Assembly (NCBI GenBank): GCA_016808115.1
Contig: JAEQBH010002358.1
Coordinates: forward strand, 1 to 64,000
Direction of reading: 5' to 3'
Source: Tetrastigma voinierianum
Lineage: Eukaryota > Streptophyta > Magnoliopsida > Vitales > Vitaceae
DNA: 64,000 nt
The notes under the pieces were generated by a model, which saw nothing but the letters and a program-made list of their open reading frames with translations, made no database searches and had not been told where the DNA came from. This document shows, piece by piece, positions 9,230-21,100 of this stretch; position 1 is the first letter of the stretch, and each line of letters opens with the position of its first letter. A program made the position numbers and the translations under genes.

Positions 9230-11170
9230 CGCTTCTTGCCTCGGTGGAAGCCATATATCACTTAGCCGTTGACATCAAGAAGGTCAATGTTTACCGAGGA
9301 CTTAGTCACACATTACCGTTTGATTATTGTGATTGATAATCACAGTGGACTGACATACCCTTTCTCAAGGATTGTTGATCGAGACCAACCCAGTTCCCGA
9401 GCTTCGATCCGATCGAAGGTAGACTTGTTAGAGGATCGCATTCACATAGGGCGAATAGAGCGCATATCATATCATGGAGAGCCTAGTGCCATCACACCAC
9501 CGGGTTAAGATTGTCGACATACCATGGCATCTATCCGGGATGCCATATTGGGACTAAGACAGAGGATTGATGGGCATAAAGCCCAACCATTGCCAATTTC
9601 GGGGAGCACCCCGCATGACTCTGACTCTACTACACCTCCACCACCACCACTATCATCTGTGACCCAATCGTACTTCCAGAGACTATAGCCCACCTCTACC
9701 ACCACCACCACCACCACCACCACCGCTCAATCACCATGTGGGCTGAGCTTTGGCTCTATGCATGCTATCGACCGAGACCACAATTCACGATTTCTCCCGT
9801 CAGGACTCGAACTAATTATTGATGACACCAAAACTGTGACATTGATAGGATTGAGCAGAGGATCAGGTCTCTGCATGTTTCTAATGGGGTTATAGGTTGG
9901 GATAGATATGATAACCTTATGTGGCAGCCTTACCAGTTGAGTTCTGCATGCCGGACATTGAAAGGTACACGGGGATAGGGTGCCCCCATATTCACTCATA
10001 AACTAGAGCAATATGTTATGCTCAAGCATAGATTGATGAGACAATGTATATTCATGCTTTTTCCTCTCACAATGAGTGGTTCCGGGCTTCAACGCTGGTT
10101 TGCCCCATCTTAACCCTTTGAGGCGTAAGACATGTAATGACGGGGGACAGGAGTTTATCGTACGCATTTTTAATAATCAGAGCGACGTATCCCAGAGAGA
10201 GTTGGAGGCCCTCGAGTAGAGGCTAGATGAGTCAGTCACTTCATTCATCTCCCGTTGGAGGGAGAAGATAGCACATATTATAGATAGACCCTCAGAAAAA
10301 GCGACATCGACGCATGATTATGCGCACTTCAACCCCGCTTGTTAGCATCTCACGGGCTTCCCATGCATGCATTCTCGATCACTGGGTTTAGCCCCCATTA
10401 ACAGGAGGGCATATCTAGAGGATTATGGCGTACCCTTCCCTTTAGGACTCAAGGGAAGAAGGCCAGGTTAACCAAACTATCAAATGTTGGTGCCATTGGC
10501 ATGACAGGACACAAGTCCCCACGTCACCTTCCGTTTTAGAGGCGCCAAACACCCACTAGATGATACAAATGGGATCAACATGCACTACCGCCTCCCTTTC
10601 AAAGTGGTCACCTACTTATCTACATCCGCCACCACAGCCAGTATATGCTACATAGGCGCCTTAGAGGCCACTTGTACAGTACCATCAACAGTATAGAGCA
10701 CCGTCTCCACCGAGGTCGGCTAAGAAGTTTACACAACTCGGGATGCCACTGAGCTGAGCATTTCAAAGATTGGTTGAAGGGGGTTTGATTGTTCCACGAC
10801 CACCCAGACCACCACTACAACCTACCCCACTCGGATTCAGGACCGATCTTCACTATGCCTATCATCAAAGAGCGGGTCATGATACAAGAAGTTAGCAAAG
10901 ATTGAGGCTATTCAAAGACTTGATTGATCGAGGTTTTGTTTATTCGGGACGCCTAGGACTACGCACCGCCCTCACCATGACACTAGAGCCGTACTCCACC
11001 CCGAGCGTATACATCTCGATCAGTTTTCGAGATGAGATATTCATGATGGGATGGGATAGAGAGGCCCTCACCAATCCATTTTGTATGCAGACTCCGCACT
11101 TGGGATATACCCATGGTCAACAGGTCTCCAAGCCATTTAGATTGATTCCAGATGATGTTCCCTGATAGAC
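9230..11170 (+). pseudogene. Tat-type gag, many frameshifts
   Basis: Capsid-like protein of the retrotransposon. Recognisable pieces across frames: an N-terminal Pro-rich segment encoded by the CCACCA repeat at 9628-9724; a capsid segment around 10080-10310 with RWFA, RELEAL and SVTSFISRWREKIA-like fragments; a Pro/Gln-rich stretch at 10500-10860; FRTDLHYAYHQRAGHDT near 10840-10890, where the family has a Cys/His-poor knuckle; and DEIFMMGWDREA at 11031-11070. The fragments occur in the order found in intact Tat gag proteins. Stops and shifts every 100-200 bases exclude a working product. Confidence 0.65.
9628..9724 (+). repeat. (CCA)n microsatellite in gag
   Basis: Two blocks of CCA/CCACCA (near 9630-9650 and 9694-9724) are separated by about 45 bases of unique sequence. 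They encode poly-Pro in the element's N-terminal gag linker. Antisense ORFs reading poly-Val through them are artefacts. Confidence 0.8.
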
Positions 11171-11489
11171 AACAATATCACCAGTATGCTTGCAACATGT
11201 TTCGCCCATGACACCCTTCATTTTGTTCCCGAATGAGTATGGGCCAAGATATAGACTTCCGATTGTTACTGAGGAGTCAAAGGTAGCTCACCTCCCCACT
11301 GATAGACCTTTTGTTGGCACTGATGCTAGAGATGAGATTCAAAGGGAGGATGATGAGATTTTGCGCCAGCTGCATACCACTAAAGCTTGCATTTCCATTT
11401 GGAGCTTATTGGCCTCATCCAACACACATAGACGTGACGACGTAGCCTCACCCGATTAGAGTTGATATCGCAATACATCATGACCATCC

Positions 11490-12600
11490 AATTTTTCGAC
11501 AAATGATGTGTGGCCACATGCATAGTGTTTTCTCATCGATGATTTACCACCGAGGGATCGTAATTACGTTTGTCCTTTGTTCATCGATGCTGCTTCGCTC
11601 GCATCGCGGTGTCGTCAGTTCGCTGACAATGGCTCCCACCCCTCACTGCTCATTCATCGCCACGCCATTGCTTGGGACACCATCCGATTTAGCCATCCAC
11701 GCACTGCTAGTGTTTATAATAATTCGTGAGGATAGTGTTACGGGTACTCCCACCGCACATGTCATGATAGGCCACGAAATGCTATGTTTGGTCTGCCATG
11801 AGGATTTACCATCCTTAACCTGTTTTCAGCCACTCGATTCACGAGGCTAGTGTTATACCACCTCTCACTCTAATCGTAAGGTGAAGTTCATAATACGAGG
11901 GCGCATTATCACGATACAACCGGACAAAGATGTTGTTCACTTTCCGAGCCATGTTGGCAAATTAGTCACAGTGAGGACAACTTGCACTTGACCGAGTTTG
12001 CTTTTGACGAGGTCCAAGTTGTCATTTTAGAGGATGACGACATAGACATGGTACCTATGTCTTTTGATAAGCACAACAGCACTTTAGTACTCAACATGAT
12101 GAAAGGCATGTCCTATATACCTGGCTTGGGATTGGTTCGCCGCCAGCAAGGGCCGCGTGAGTTTGCTTTCATAATTGATCAGCGACATACACATGATCGG
12201 GTTACACCTTTCCGAGGATGATGCACCACACATGGCGTGGCTACGAGATAGGGTGAGAGCCTCGCTTTGTCCGAGGTCCACCCGACACTCCCTTCACCCA
12301 TACACTTTCAGCTATCACTATTTACTAGAGGATTAGAGCATGCACTCCCACACGTATGAGTTGACCATGTTTCGAGGATGGTTGAGATTCGGGGCATTCA
12401 GCAGGCCCTAGGACAGATGTGTTTGAGTTCTAAGACCACCGAGCCACCCGAGGCCGTGATAGTTGCACCCCTATCACCGGATGAAGACAATGTGTCTTCC
12501 GTTTGCTTTCTTGAGGGGGTCCTTGACTATGATCTACCTATGGATTTGGGGGATGATAAGACTCTTCTTGATACCTATACGATCTAGATGGACATGATTA
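11490..12600 (+). pseudogene. Tat-type protease region and linker
   Basis: Pieces of the aspartic-protease domain and following linker are visible in shifting frames. Around 11730-11830 is a VMIG...FQ.L segment, and around 11880-11930 KVKFI.RGRIITIQPDKDVV. At 11982-12210 a 79-residue ORF contains FDEVQVVILEDD, NMMKGMSYIPGLGL and RRQQGPREFAF, the best preserved block of the whole element. At 12378-12587 GIQQALGQMCLSS and DYDLPMDLGDD follow. All are signature stretches of Tat polyproteins between protease and RT. From 12600 to 13420 only short linker fragments such as VDDVG are readable. Confidence 0.7.
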
Positions 12601-13429
12601 GCATCGGGTCGTATCCAGCGACACAACCGCAAGTCTCCATTCTCGCTTTTGACATATTGGAAGTTTTGGGCGATTGATTCTAACGATGTGACACTTTATG
12701 ACGCCACTGGTAATCGCGGATAATATTGACTCAATAATCGGTCAGACTGATTTCCTCACCTAGCCCCGACCGCCATGTGTTTCGGATTTGCTAGCGTTTC
12801 GAAGTTTTATATGATACCGCTCCTATTGATATTACTCATGATACTATTTCTGTTGAAGGAGCATCCGACTCTGTGAACCCACCTTTTTCTTTTGACACTA
12901 TGTCCGTTTGTACCGCTGATGACATTTTACGGTATACATGCTTAAAGTATTTTCGGTATTTGCTGTGTTTAAACATTTTCTTTGAATGCACCCAAAGCAC
13001 CCAAAAGTACATATGCGATGTTGATGATGTGGGGAGACACATGACCCACAGTGGTGACAATAAGAGTGTGACTTGAGCACAGAGAGACAGGGGGAAAGTT
13101 ACAACCCATTTCGTAAAGATAGAGTCGAGGATTTTGGGGGCACCGCATCAACCTAGCAGATTAGACTGGCTCTTCCCTATCTCTTCTTGATGAAAGGAGT
13201 AGATTGATTGACCTAACATGTCAGTATACACATAATATTCAGTTTCCCTTCAACAGTTTTGGACATTATTTGGTATTTAGTCGTATAAAGAAATGCCAGC
13301 CTTGACCCCACTATAGTCTGATCACCCCGCCTACATTTCACTACCATGTTAGGCTAGTTAAGGTGAACATGGTGGTGGCACTACACCTCGGCGGAGTTTG
13401 CGTTAAGAAGGAGATTCAAGTAACTCCAA

Positions 13430-14510
13430 GCGTTTTGCATTCCTATGCAGGCTGAGTATTCCCAGTGGTTGGCTAATGTCATCCCCTGCTCCCAAGAAGT
13501 GATGGCAAGGTTGGGGAGTTTATGTCACTTTCGAGATTTGAATAAAGCACTTAAGGATGATTTTTCCTCCCACACACATCGATATGTTAGTTGACGACCA
13601 CCGCAAAGGCACCCTATGTTGGGTCTCGCATGGGCTTTCCGGTATAATCATATTTTTTGATGGCTCCAGAGATATGGAGAAGACTTCTCTTTCATCGAGC
13701 TGGGTACTTACTCGCTATCTAAGATCATGCCATTCGTCAAGAACGCGGTTTCACTCACAGAGAGATGATGCCACTAGTTTATTCCAAGACACACACATAG
13801 AGATGTTGAGGCATATGTGGATGACATGATAGTGAAGTCCTAAAGACAAGGTGCGTGTGTATCACTTAGTGGAAAGTATTTACAGAGATTCTCTGAGAGG
13901 ATCCGCCAAACAGATGAGATTGAATCCAAGAAGCACCTGGGGTGACTGAAATTACTAGGCCATTGTTGGCAAGGGGAAGTTGATCCAAAAGATCCTAATA
14001 TATTTGATACATGCCTCGCTCCCGAGGACAGAAGGTGAGAGAGATTAGGGGCTTTCAGCAAATTACAGCATATCACTGGTTTATTGATTAGATTAAATGC
14101 ATGCGAGCCTATCTTCCGTCTTTCTAAGGAAGAATCAACCTACGCTTTGGGAATTGATAATTATTTTAAAGATGCTTTCTAGCATTTAAGGAGTGCTCTT
14201 TCTCTCTCTAGTTTTAGTGCCCCCACACCAAGTGTCCCTCATTTTATAATTATTGCCAGACATGACTCTCGACATGTTAGCTTAGCCTCCGATGATTCGA
14301 GGAAGGAGCGAGCCATTTATTATTTGATTAAGAGGATGTTGGAGTATGAGTGTGGATACATCATGATTGAGCGCCTATTTAGCATTAAGTTTGGGTCACC
14401 GTATATAATTTTAGATATATTTATGATAGAGTATTCCATACTTGTCTCACGTTGATATGTTAAGATATTTGTTTCGATAGTTCGTTGATTAGTGCCCAAA
14501 AGTACACTGG
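13430..14510 (+). pseudogene. Tat-type reverse transcriptase and RNase H
   Basis: The polymerase domain is in fragments: EYSQWLANVIP near 13450, FRDLNKA near 13535, a degraded FMDGFSGYNQI block near 13630, then APEDMEKTSF-like text, and the catalytic AYVDDMIVKS at about 13810-13839, intact at the two Asp residues. RNase H-like pieces follow: FID...CEPIFRL at 14080-14120, ERAIYYLIKRMLEYE at 14310-14350, and a last fragment with IEYSILVSR near 14425. The frame changes at least five times. Similarity then stops and no integrase is present. Confidence 0.75.
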
Positions 14511-14520
14511 AACTCCTATT

Positions 14521-17338
14521 AAAATAGTTTGTTTTCTTGTGTGTACTAATGTTATAATTTAACCTAATCTGACATGTTCGGTCCCCGCCGGTACTTCTCC
14601 GAATGATTCCGCCGAGGTTGTTTCGGTAGTTTTTTGCAGAATTGTAAAGTCAAAATCAGTCGTGGTCAACCAATCATAACAAAGTCGGTTTGAGTTCCAT
14701 CACTTCATATGGTTTTCTATCACTTGCAATTTGGGAATGAAGAATATCAAAATACAAAGAGATGGAATGTAGTGCAACAAGGGACAAGAGCGTAGGAGCA
14801 AACGGAACAAAAGAGCCAACATTTATTTGAACAAAGTACAATAAAATTTCGCTACAATTGGAAATTTCGCTATGTTTTTGAACACATCCAAAGACTGTAA
14901 TTTGTCAAGAATGAGATAAAGGCATATATCGAGGTAGAAAATCATCTATGAACGTTAGGTGGAACACGCTTGACCATTCCAAGTCGTAGGAATGGCCTGG
15001 AAAAACATATAAGTTCTAAGACATCTCAAGCCCCATAGTATCCAATCTCCTAATGTTTGTTTGTTTTTAATACAATAAACACAAGTGTCAAAATCCATAA
15101 AGCTGGAGGAGATTCGAATTCATCGACACAAGTTCCCCTTAATTCTCCTTGAGATGATCTAATCTTCGTACATATAATGAGGCGCATCACCTGTTAATTT
15201 ATGCTTTATACCTACCGACTTACAAGGATTCATTAAATTGAATGCGTTGCAAAATATAATGATCGTGAACGTAATAAAGAAACCAAACTTAAACCAATTT
15301 GAATTTTTTGATAAAGAACATCTTTCCGTATTTCCTAATGAATAACAATAACCAGATGTGTCCAAAACAGGAATAGAAACCAAATCCCATCTAAGAGATC
15401 AAATGCCAACACAAAGTGTCAAATCCAAACCAAAGCTCCCTTCCTTCTTCAAAAAATCTCCAAAGCCTTTTCTAAATGTGGCGCTTCTTCTACACCTTCC
15501 AAAGTTCCTCTATGCCTCTAAGCTCTCTGTAACAACTGATCGTCACCCACTCCTCTAACATACAGATGTATCTTTCCATCAATTATTTTCAGCAAACTCA
15601 GTAACCCGCATGGATCACCAACGTGTGAGTTGTTACGCATTCGACCAATCTCACCATGTGCCCAGGTACCGGTCAATTAACCTCGCATCGTGTGCAACCA
15701 AAACCAAGAAGCGGCTGCCACCTCTCTTTGTAACGCCGTTCTGCTGTGTGATAATTGCGCAATGTTTTACATGACGTATCCACAAAAAGTATCACTGTAC
15801 CATTCTAATTTTCATCCTTTTCCTGCTTGTTCCTGAACTCACAGTTTAGTTTTCTTTCTTTATTCCTTTGTCCTTAGATGTCATGTGATAAGGTGAGCAC
15901 TTTTGTCTTATATCACGCTCAACCCTTCCTCTTCTTGGGACAATGTGCGAGATATGGAAACCCATTGCTAAGCACTCACATGTCTCCCTCGGCGCTATAG
16001 CTCACTTTAAATCGACCGTAACGCGTCTGAAGTGATAATATCAAAAACCAAACGCACCAGCAAGTCGACAACCCGCCAACCTGAGTGCTTTCAAATTTAG
16101 GTGCTGAATGTGAGATATTTCCATGGGGAATGTACCCCATGTTTCCTTTCCCACAATACCTCCTTACTGAGATAAGTTTGGCCAAAAGTGTACTTGTTTT
16201 AGCCTTTTTCTACTTTGGCAAATGATTTCAATATCCCTCGAAGAAAACCCTTAGCTAGTAATCTGCCCGGATATAGTGCCCAAAAAGCTTCTGTAATGCT
16301 GGTCGCCCACATCATCAAGCCTGATGCGTGGCTCTAGATCTTCCCACTTTTCCATCTCCTCTTTGGGCCCAGCTGTACCCCTCATGTAAAAATGATCCAT
16401 CGGTCAACTCGTAAAGTAAGATCCAAGTCCATGACCCCTCGAGAACAAATTCAAAAAACGCTCTCTTTCCATAGATCTTGAAATTAGCGCCATTAGGTGC
16501 ATTGAATGGGAATTATCATCAAGCAGAGATATTGCAGTAGAATCCAGAACCAAAACGTGAGGTGAAACAAAAAACAAAATAAATTAAATTACCACATATA
16601 CAAAACCATAGCCATGAAAACACTGATCTCATGTTAGCGTGGTAGGTCCTCACCCACAAGATATACCCGAATCAGCCTTCACATAGCTGCACCCCTGGAT
16701 AGGTGGGAAACAGAGTCAACCTCAAATTTTCAGCCCGGTGGCACACCAAAAGCAATGATGGGAGCAAAGCAAGGTCAAATATACTTAAACTTGGGAATCA
16801 CCTTAATAAAGCCATACTCTTGCACCAAAGGTTTGTTTCACATGCGACACTACTATGCAAGAATTCGAGCCAAACATTAACCTTCCTTTAAATGCATTAT
16901 ATTGCTCCGCATGAATAACATACACACAAAACCTTTTAATATTCAAAAATTAAATTAATTTAATAACAGAGGCTGTTTTTAATAATATATTGCATTTGAT
17001 TAATTTAATCCCAATATTGAAAACTATAATTACCAAAATCTAAAATACCCAAATCAGAATCCAAATTAAGAATTGGTCAGCACAAATCAAACTTAAATTG
17101 TAAATGGAACCCAAATCTATTTCCTATTACCTAAATTTTTAATAATATACATAAAGTAATATATTTCTATAGATTCTCAATAAAAATATAAGTCACATAA
17201 TTATATGTAATTCATGTATACCAAACCAAATTACAAATTCGAATAAAGCCGCTATTGATATTCAACCCGAATCCATAATGCAATTTCATGATGAAGACAA
17301 TAGATCAACCATTCTTGATGACCTAATCATGAACCTAG
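14521..17338. other. Unrecognised 2.8 kb segment
   Basis: The longest ORFs here are under 75 residues and match nothing I know. The right end adjoins a minus-strand tRNA-Met primer site, so at least the last few hundred bases are probably the untranslated leader of that LTR element. Minus-strand reading from 17338 leftwards shows no gag or pol motif, which would suit a non-autonomous (LARD-like) element. The middle part (15500-16400) is less AT-rich than its flanks. Confidence 0.4.
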
Positions 17339-17350
17339 GCTCTGATACCA
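17339..17350 (-). other. Primer binding site (initiator tRNA-Met)
   Basis: On the minus strand this reads TGGTATCAGAGC, the exact standard primer site of plant copia and many gypsy elements. Two bases separate it from the LTR end, so the element runs leftwards from 17353. Confidence 0.8.
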
Positions 17351-17352
17351 CT

Positions 17353-17851
17353 TGTTGAGAATTGAATATCTTAAAAACATGATATGTTCATACCAAATCT
17401 TTAATCTCTAAAACAAAGATCTCGTCATATTCGCATCATCAAGATAACAAACAAAATAATAGCTGAAGACACTTGATCTCCATTGTTAATCTATCTTTGA
17501 GTCTTATGGTTTTGTCTTCTCCGTATTAGAATGCAGCCTCAAACCCTCTCTCTTGACATTTTATTGTCAAAAGAATGTGAGCATGCTTTTAATTAGTAAT
17601 TTTAATATCCATTATATGTGGTGAAAACCCTTAGATTTATAATTTCTAGTTTGCCCATCATAGAACTTGTGTTTCTGCTAGCCTGCAATTTACACATATG
17701 AGGTCCACACTTAAAACTAGGCTTACATAAAGCCCAAAAAATACCTAAACCATATTATATCACTTTCTATTAATCATTAACCTTGCTTCATATAGATGCA
17801 GATACATAATTATACACATATAAAGCCCATGATAGATTAAAATTCCCAACA
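17353..17851 (-). repeat. LTR of a minus-strand element
   Basis: On the plus strand it starts TGTTGAGAATTG and ends AATTCCCAACA, giving TGTTG...CAACA ends over 499 bases. It is placed next to a perfect initiator-Met primer site, so it is the 5' LTR of an element transcribed leftwards. Its partner LTR is not seen on the left. It directly precedes CEP unit 2. Confidence 0.7.
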
Positions 17852-18163
17852 AAATAATTAAATGGGAATGTCAATAGTCAACCCGCCTTGATGGAATAAA
17901 TTATGCAAAATACTATAAATAAAAACAATTAGTTATATGTCTCCCCAGGCCCAGCTTAAAGTTGTGGGGCAAGCTAGATGTTTCAATGGAAGATCTCATG
18001 TTCACCCACATAATAGAATACCACAAAGATATAAATGAAAAGTAGTAAAAACATATAATAAATTTTATTTTCTCAACTTCTCATTTTTATGTAGAAAGTA
18101 CTGAACTTTTCTTTCGCTCTGGTCAAGTATAAATCCTGAAATAAAATTTATCCAAAGGGATGC

Positions 18164-18182
18164 CTTTATATATATACATATA
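18164..18182 (+). promoter_or_regulatory. TATA box of CEP copy 2
   Basis: TTTATATATATACATAT stands about 110 bases before the ATG at 18281 and is followed by ACACCGCAAAGTTCC, the same block as in copy 1. The core promoter has outlasted the reading frame. Confidence 0.55.
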
Positions 18183-18280
18183 CACCGCAAAGTTCCATAC
18201 AAAGAGTACATTTCAATAGACCCCCAAATCTCATTAAAAGCCTCTCTCATTAGTTGCTTAAGCCACCCCTTCACCATTCT

Positions 18281-18603
18281 ATGGCCAAGTCAAGCTTCAA
18301 TTTCCTTATCTTTGCCTTCACTGGTCTGCTCTACTCTCGCTTTGAAGTACAAGAGGTGCTTCATTTGGTATTGAAGAAGGAGAGTCCCGCCGCCTGAGAG
18401 TAGAGCCAGACCGGTTTCCTTCCCGAAAAAGGGGCTCCCTCCACCACATTCTTCTTCAATTGAAGACGATAAGGTCATGTGGTTGTGAATATCAACAATG
18501 GGGAGACTCTTTCACTCATCATCTTCCCAAAGATTAATGGTGAGGATACTCTCCCGTACCTCGTGGAGAGTCTCGCCCTAAGTCCGGGGCTGGTCACACC
18601 TGA
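18281..18603 (+). pseudogene. Second CEP13/14-like precursor, disrupted
   Basis: Duplicate of the gene at 3104. From ATG 18281 the frame gives MAKSSFNFLIFAFTGLLYS, a longer and more typical signal peptide than in copy 1, then an altered FEVQEVLHL where copy 1 has FEARKLL, and stops at TGA 18375. Downstream, LPKRGSLHHILLQL-like and other out-of-frame text shows at least three indels relative to copy 1. The C-terminal stretch reads SRPKSGAGHT and then TGA, so the core SPGVGH is changed to KSGAGH. The 3' flank is split by the copia element at 19202. Not expected to yield a precursor, although the region stays transcribable in principle. Confidence 0.7.
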
Positions 18604-19201
18604 CAGTGTCATTCTATGCCCTTCTCATTCATGGAAAGGCTGTGTGATTATACTGAATTCCTTTATATCTTACTAGATTGAAAATAATTTCCAATTTGTT
18701 TGTTAGTTGTTTATTCGGGGATTTGATTTAATGTATGTATATTTAGTAGGACCATAAGGAAATATATGTTTGTAATTGTAATAATTTACATGCAAATGGG
18801 TGTGACATCTCTCTTGCTGCATTGTTTAATGATGCATTTGGGATTCAGTAGAGTTTCTTTCAAGCAAACATAGATTTAATTAATACATTTGATTCCTGAA
18901 TTTTAAAGTTGACAAAAAATGATGTTCATTTCTTCTAGCTTCACCCTTTGGTGGAAAGTGAGGTAGCTCGAGGACAAAAGATGGCATGTAATGTATAATT
19001 GTTTGACTTGATATATCAATATCAAGTATTTCAAAAGTTGAAAAGCTGGTTAGAAGATGTCTTTCCAAAAGTGATCATCACAAAAAGGCTCTAATCGAAT
19101 CATGTTCAGTTCTAAATGCATCTTCAATGTCGTATGTCAGAAAAGTAAGTTTGGTTATTCTAATAATGATATTTCATTCAAGCAATTTTGGACTCATTAA
19201 T

Positions 19202-19405
19202 TGTCAAACAATAGAGTTTCTGCAGAAAGATTTCAAAGAGATGTATTCTTCTCTAAACAGAGGTACATATATAGACATAATATAACTCCAAAATTAGGTC
19301 CTAAAAGGAAAAACACATTGCTTCATATCTATATATACAAGATTGGTCAACTACTCAAGATTTAGAGCACAGAATCAATCTAATAATATGCATACCATGC
19401 GTACA
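19202..19405 (-). repeat. 3' LTR of the copia element in CEP unit 2
   Basis: On the plus strand it starts TGTCAAACAATAGAG and ends CATGCGTACA. It aligns along its whole length with 23332-23544. Purine-rich GGTGCACCAACGAGGGAG on the minus strand directly precedes it and is the likely polypurine tract. Confidence 0.85.
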
Positions 19406-19419
19406 CTCCCTCGTTGGTG

Positions 19420-21100
19420 CATGGGATGTCTATCATGCCCAATCGGTTAATTATACTATGAAACACCTTCCCTCGAACCCCGGCTTTTGTGAGCATATCA
19501 GCTAACCGACCGGATTGAATAAAATGGGAATTAAATTCATCGGTGTTCTCCTGATGAGCATTTCACATCAACTTCAACATGTTTAGTGCGATCATGTTGA
19601 ATGGTGATTTTGCACTGATACAGCGTCATTATCACAATGGAGATTCATAGTAGCATATCCAATCCCCAAGTCCCCGCATATTCCTTATCCATATCAATTT
19701 GCATACACTGGCGAGCCATACCTCAAAATTCAAATTTCTTCAACACTTGATTCGTTACTACCTCTCGCTCTTGCTTTTCCAAGTGACAAATTATCTACAA
19801 AAGTAAAGTAACTGGGATGGACCTTCTAGTTGCTTCACTCCACCCCATCTAGTTCCAACTGCATCCTTCAAATGTTGAGGATATACTTACTTTTTGAGAA
19901 ACACAAACTCTTTCCCTTAAAGCACTCATATCTTAAGATTCGATAAACTCCGCCTAGCTATGTTCTTCTTCACTCGCATGTGAAGGAATCGCCCACAACG
20001 CCACCGATATGCCGATATTCAGTGCCTCGTGTGATGCTAGATCAATCTTCCAAACTAATCACCGATGTTGACCTCTGTCCGGGCTTGTCCGTGAATTCGG
20101 CTGGCGATTCATTTCCATGAGCGCTCTAATGGTTTGCAACCGCATTCCTAAGCTGTTAAAGATCTAAATAATATATTTCGCCATGGAAAGTAAGACTCGT
20201 GCTGATCTGCTACCTCAATTCCTGTGGCCATTTGTTGCCCGAGATCCTTCATTTCCAAATTTAGTGGCAATACTTTAGAAGCTATTTCGCATAGGTCATC
20301 TCCTCACAAGACCATATCATCAACATACACAATTAAAGTCACATTTCTTCTCCTTCTTTGTGTTTTATAAACAAAGTGGGATCTGAAGTTACTTTGCCAT
20401 AAGCTCAACCTCTTCATTGTAGTCGAATTTCCCAAACTCATGATCTAGGTGACTGCTTTCAGTCTGTATAATGATTTTTTTTAATTTGATGCACTTCCTA
20501 CCTTACATGAAGTAACATTTTTAACTCCGAGTGGTAGCTCCAATTAGACCTCTTCTTCCAAATCTCCATTGAGGAAAGCATTTTTAACATCAAATTGTTG
20601 CAAAGGCCAGTCTCAATTTGCTACTATAGATATAAGAATGCTAATTTGTACTGACCCAAAGTATCCTCGATAGTCTATCCCATACCACGCATATCCCTTC
20701 TGCAAATCAGTTGGGCTTTACATTCCTTATCAATACTCCATCCTGTTTGAGTTTCACCAGCCACCCATCTCGTATCCAATTGGCTTCATTCCTTTAGGCA
20801 GTGGAACAAGTTCCTATGAGCCTGTACAAATTTCCATCTCTTCGTCTTCATCGCCTTTCTCCATTTTAATCAGCCAATGCATCCCACACATTGGGGAATA
20901 GAAACCGGGACAATTGATTAACAATAAATGCATAATGATTCAGTCAACCTAAGTGAGATGACAGTTAATTGGGTATTTACGGCTTCGTGATCAGGTTCAT
21001 ATCAAGCTGAAACCCTTGCCCAATCTTTAGTGATAGTCAGCGTATTTCAGAGGGAACATATGCCCCATTAGACCTCTATTTTCCTAGAACATATGTTTCA
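19420..21100 (-). pseudogene. Copia reverse transcriptase and RNase H
   Basis: The catalytic motif YVDDM is intact at 20313-20327 (minus strand). The closing RNase H segment reads GRLADMLTKAGVRG and then KVFHSI near 19440-19505, the normal end of copia pol, a few codons before the polypurine tract. In between, frames shift repeatedly. RT copies RNA to cDNA and RNase H removes the RNA; here neither could be made as one chain. Confidence 0.75.

Larger units (their letters stand above)
5337..14520 (+). mobile_element. Tat/Ogre-type Ty3/gypsy retrotransposon, 3' truncated
   Basis: This is a large plus-strand element with a 3.2 kb 5' LTR, an Arg-tRNA-type primer site, then gag, protease, a long linker, RT and RNase H in heavily frameshifted form. 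Similarity to Tat-lineage polyproteins ends near 14500, inside or just after RNase H. No integrase, archaeal-type RNase H or 3' LTR follows. Very long LTRs and the primer site starting TGGCGACT are usual for Tat/Ogre. The element is a fossil. Confidence 0.8.

Noticed and set aside
9505..9723. Minus-strand ORF beginning with a poly-Val run
   Set aside because: It is the antisense reading of the CCA microsatellite in gag.
17339..17350. Possible tRNA gene fragments at this and similar sites (49723, 23321, 38781)
   Set aside because: They match only the 3' tail complement of initiator tRNA-Met and sit next to LTRs, so they are primer binding sites.
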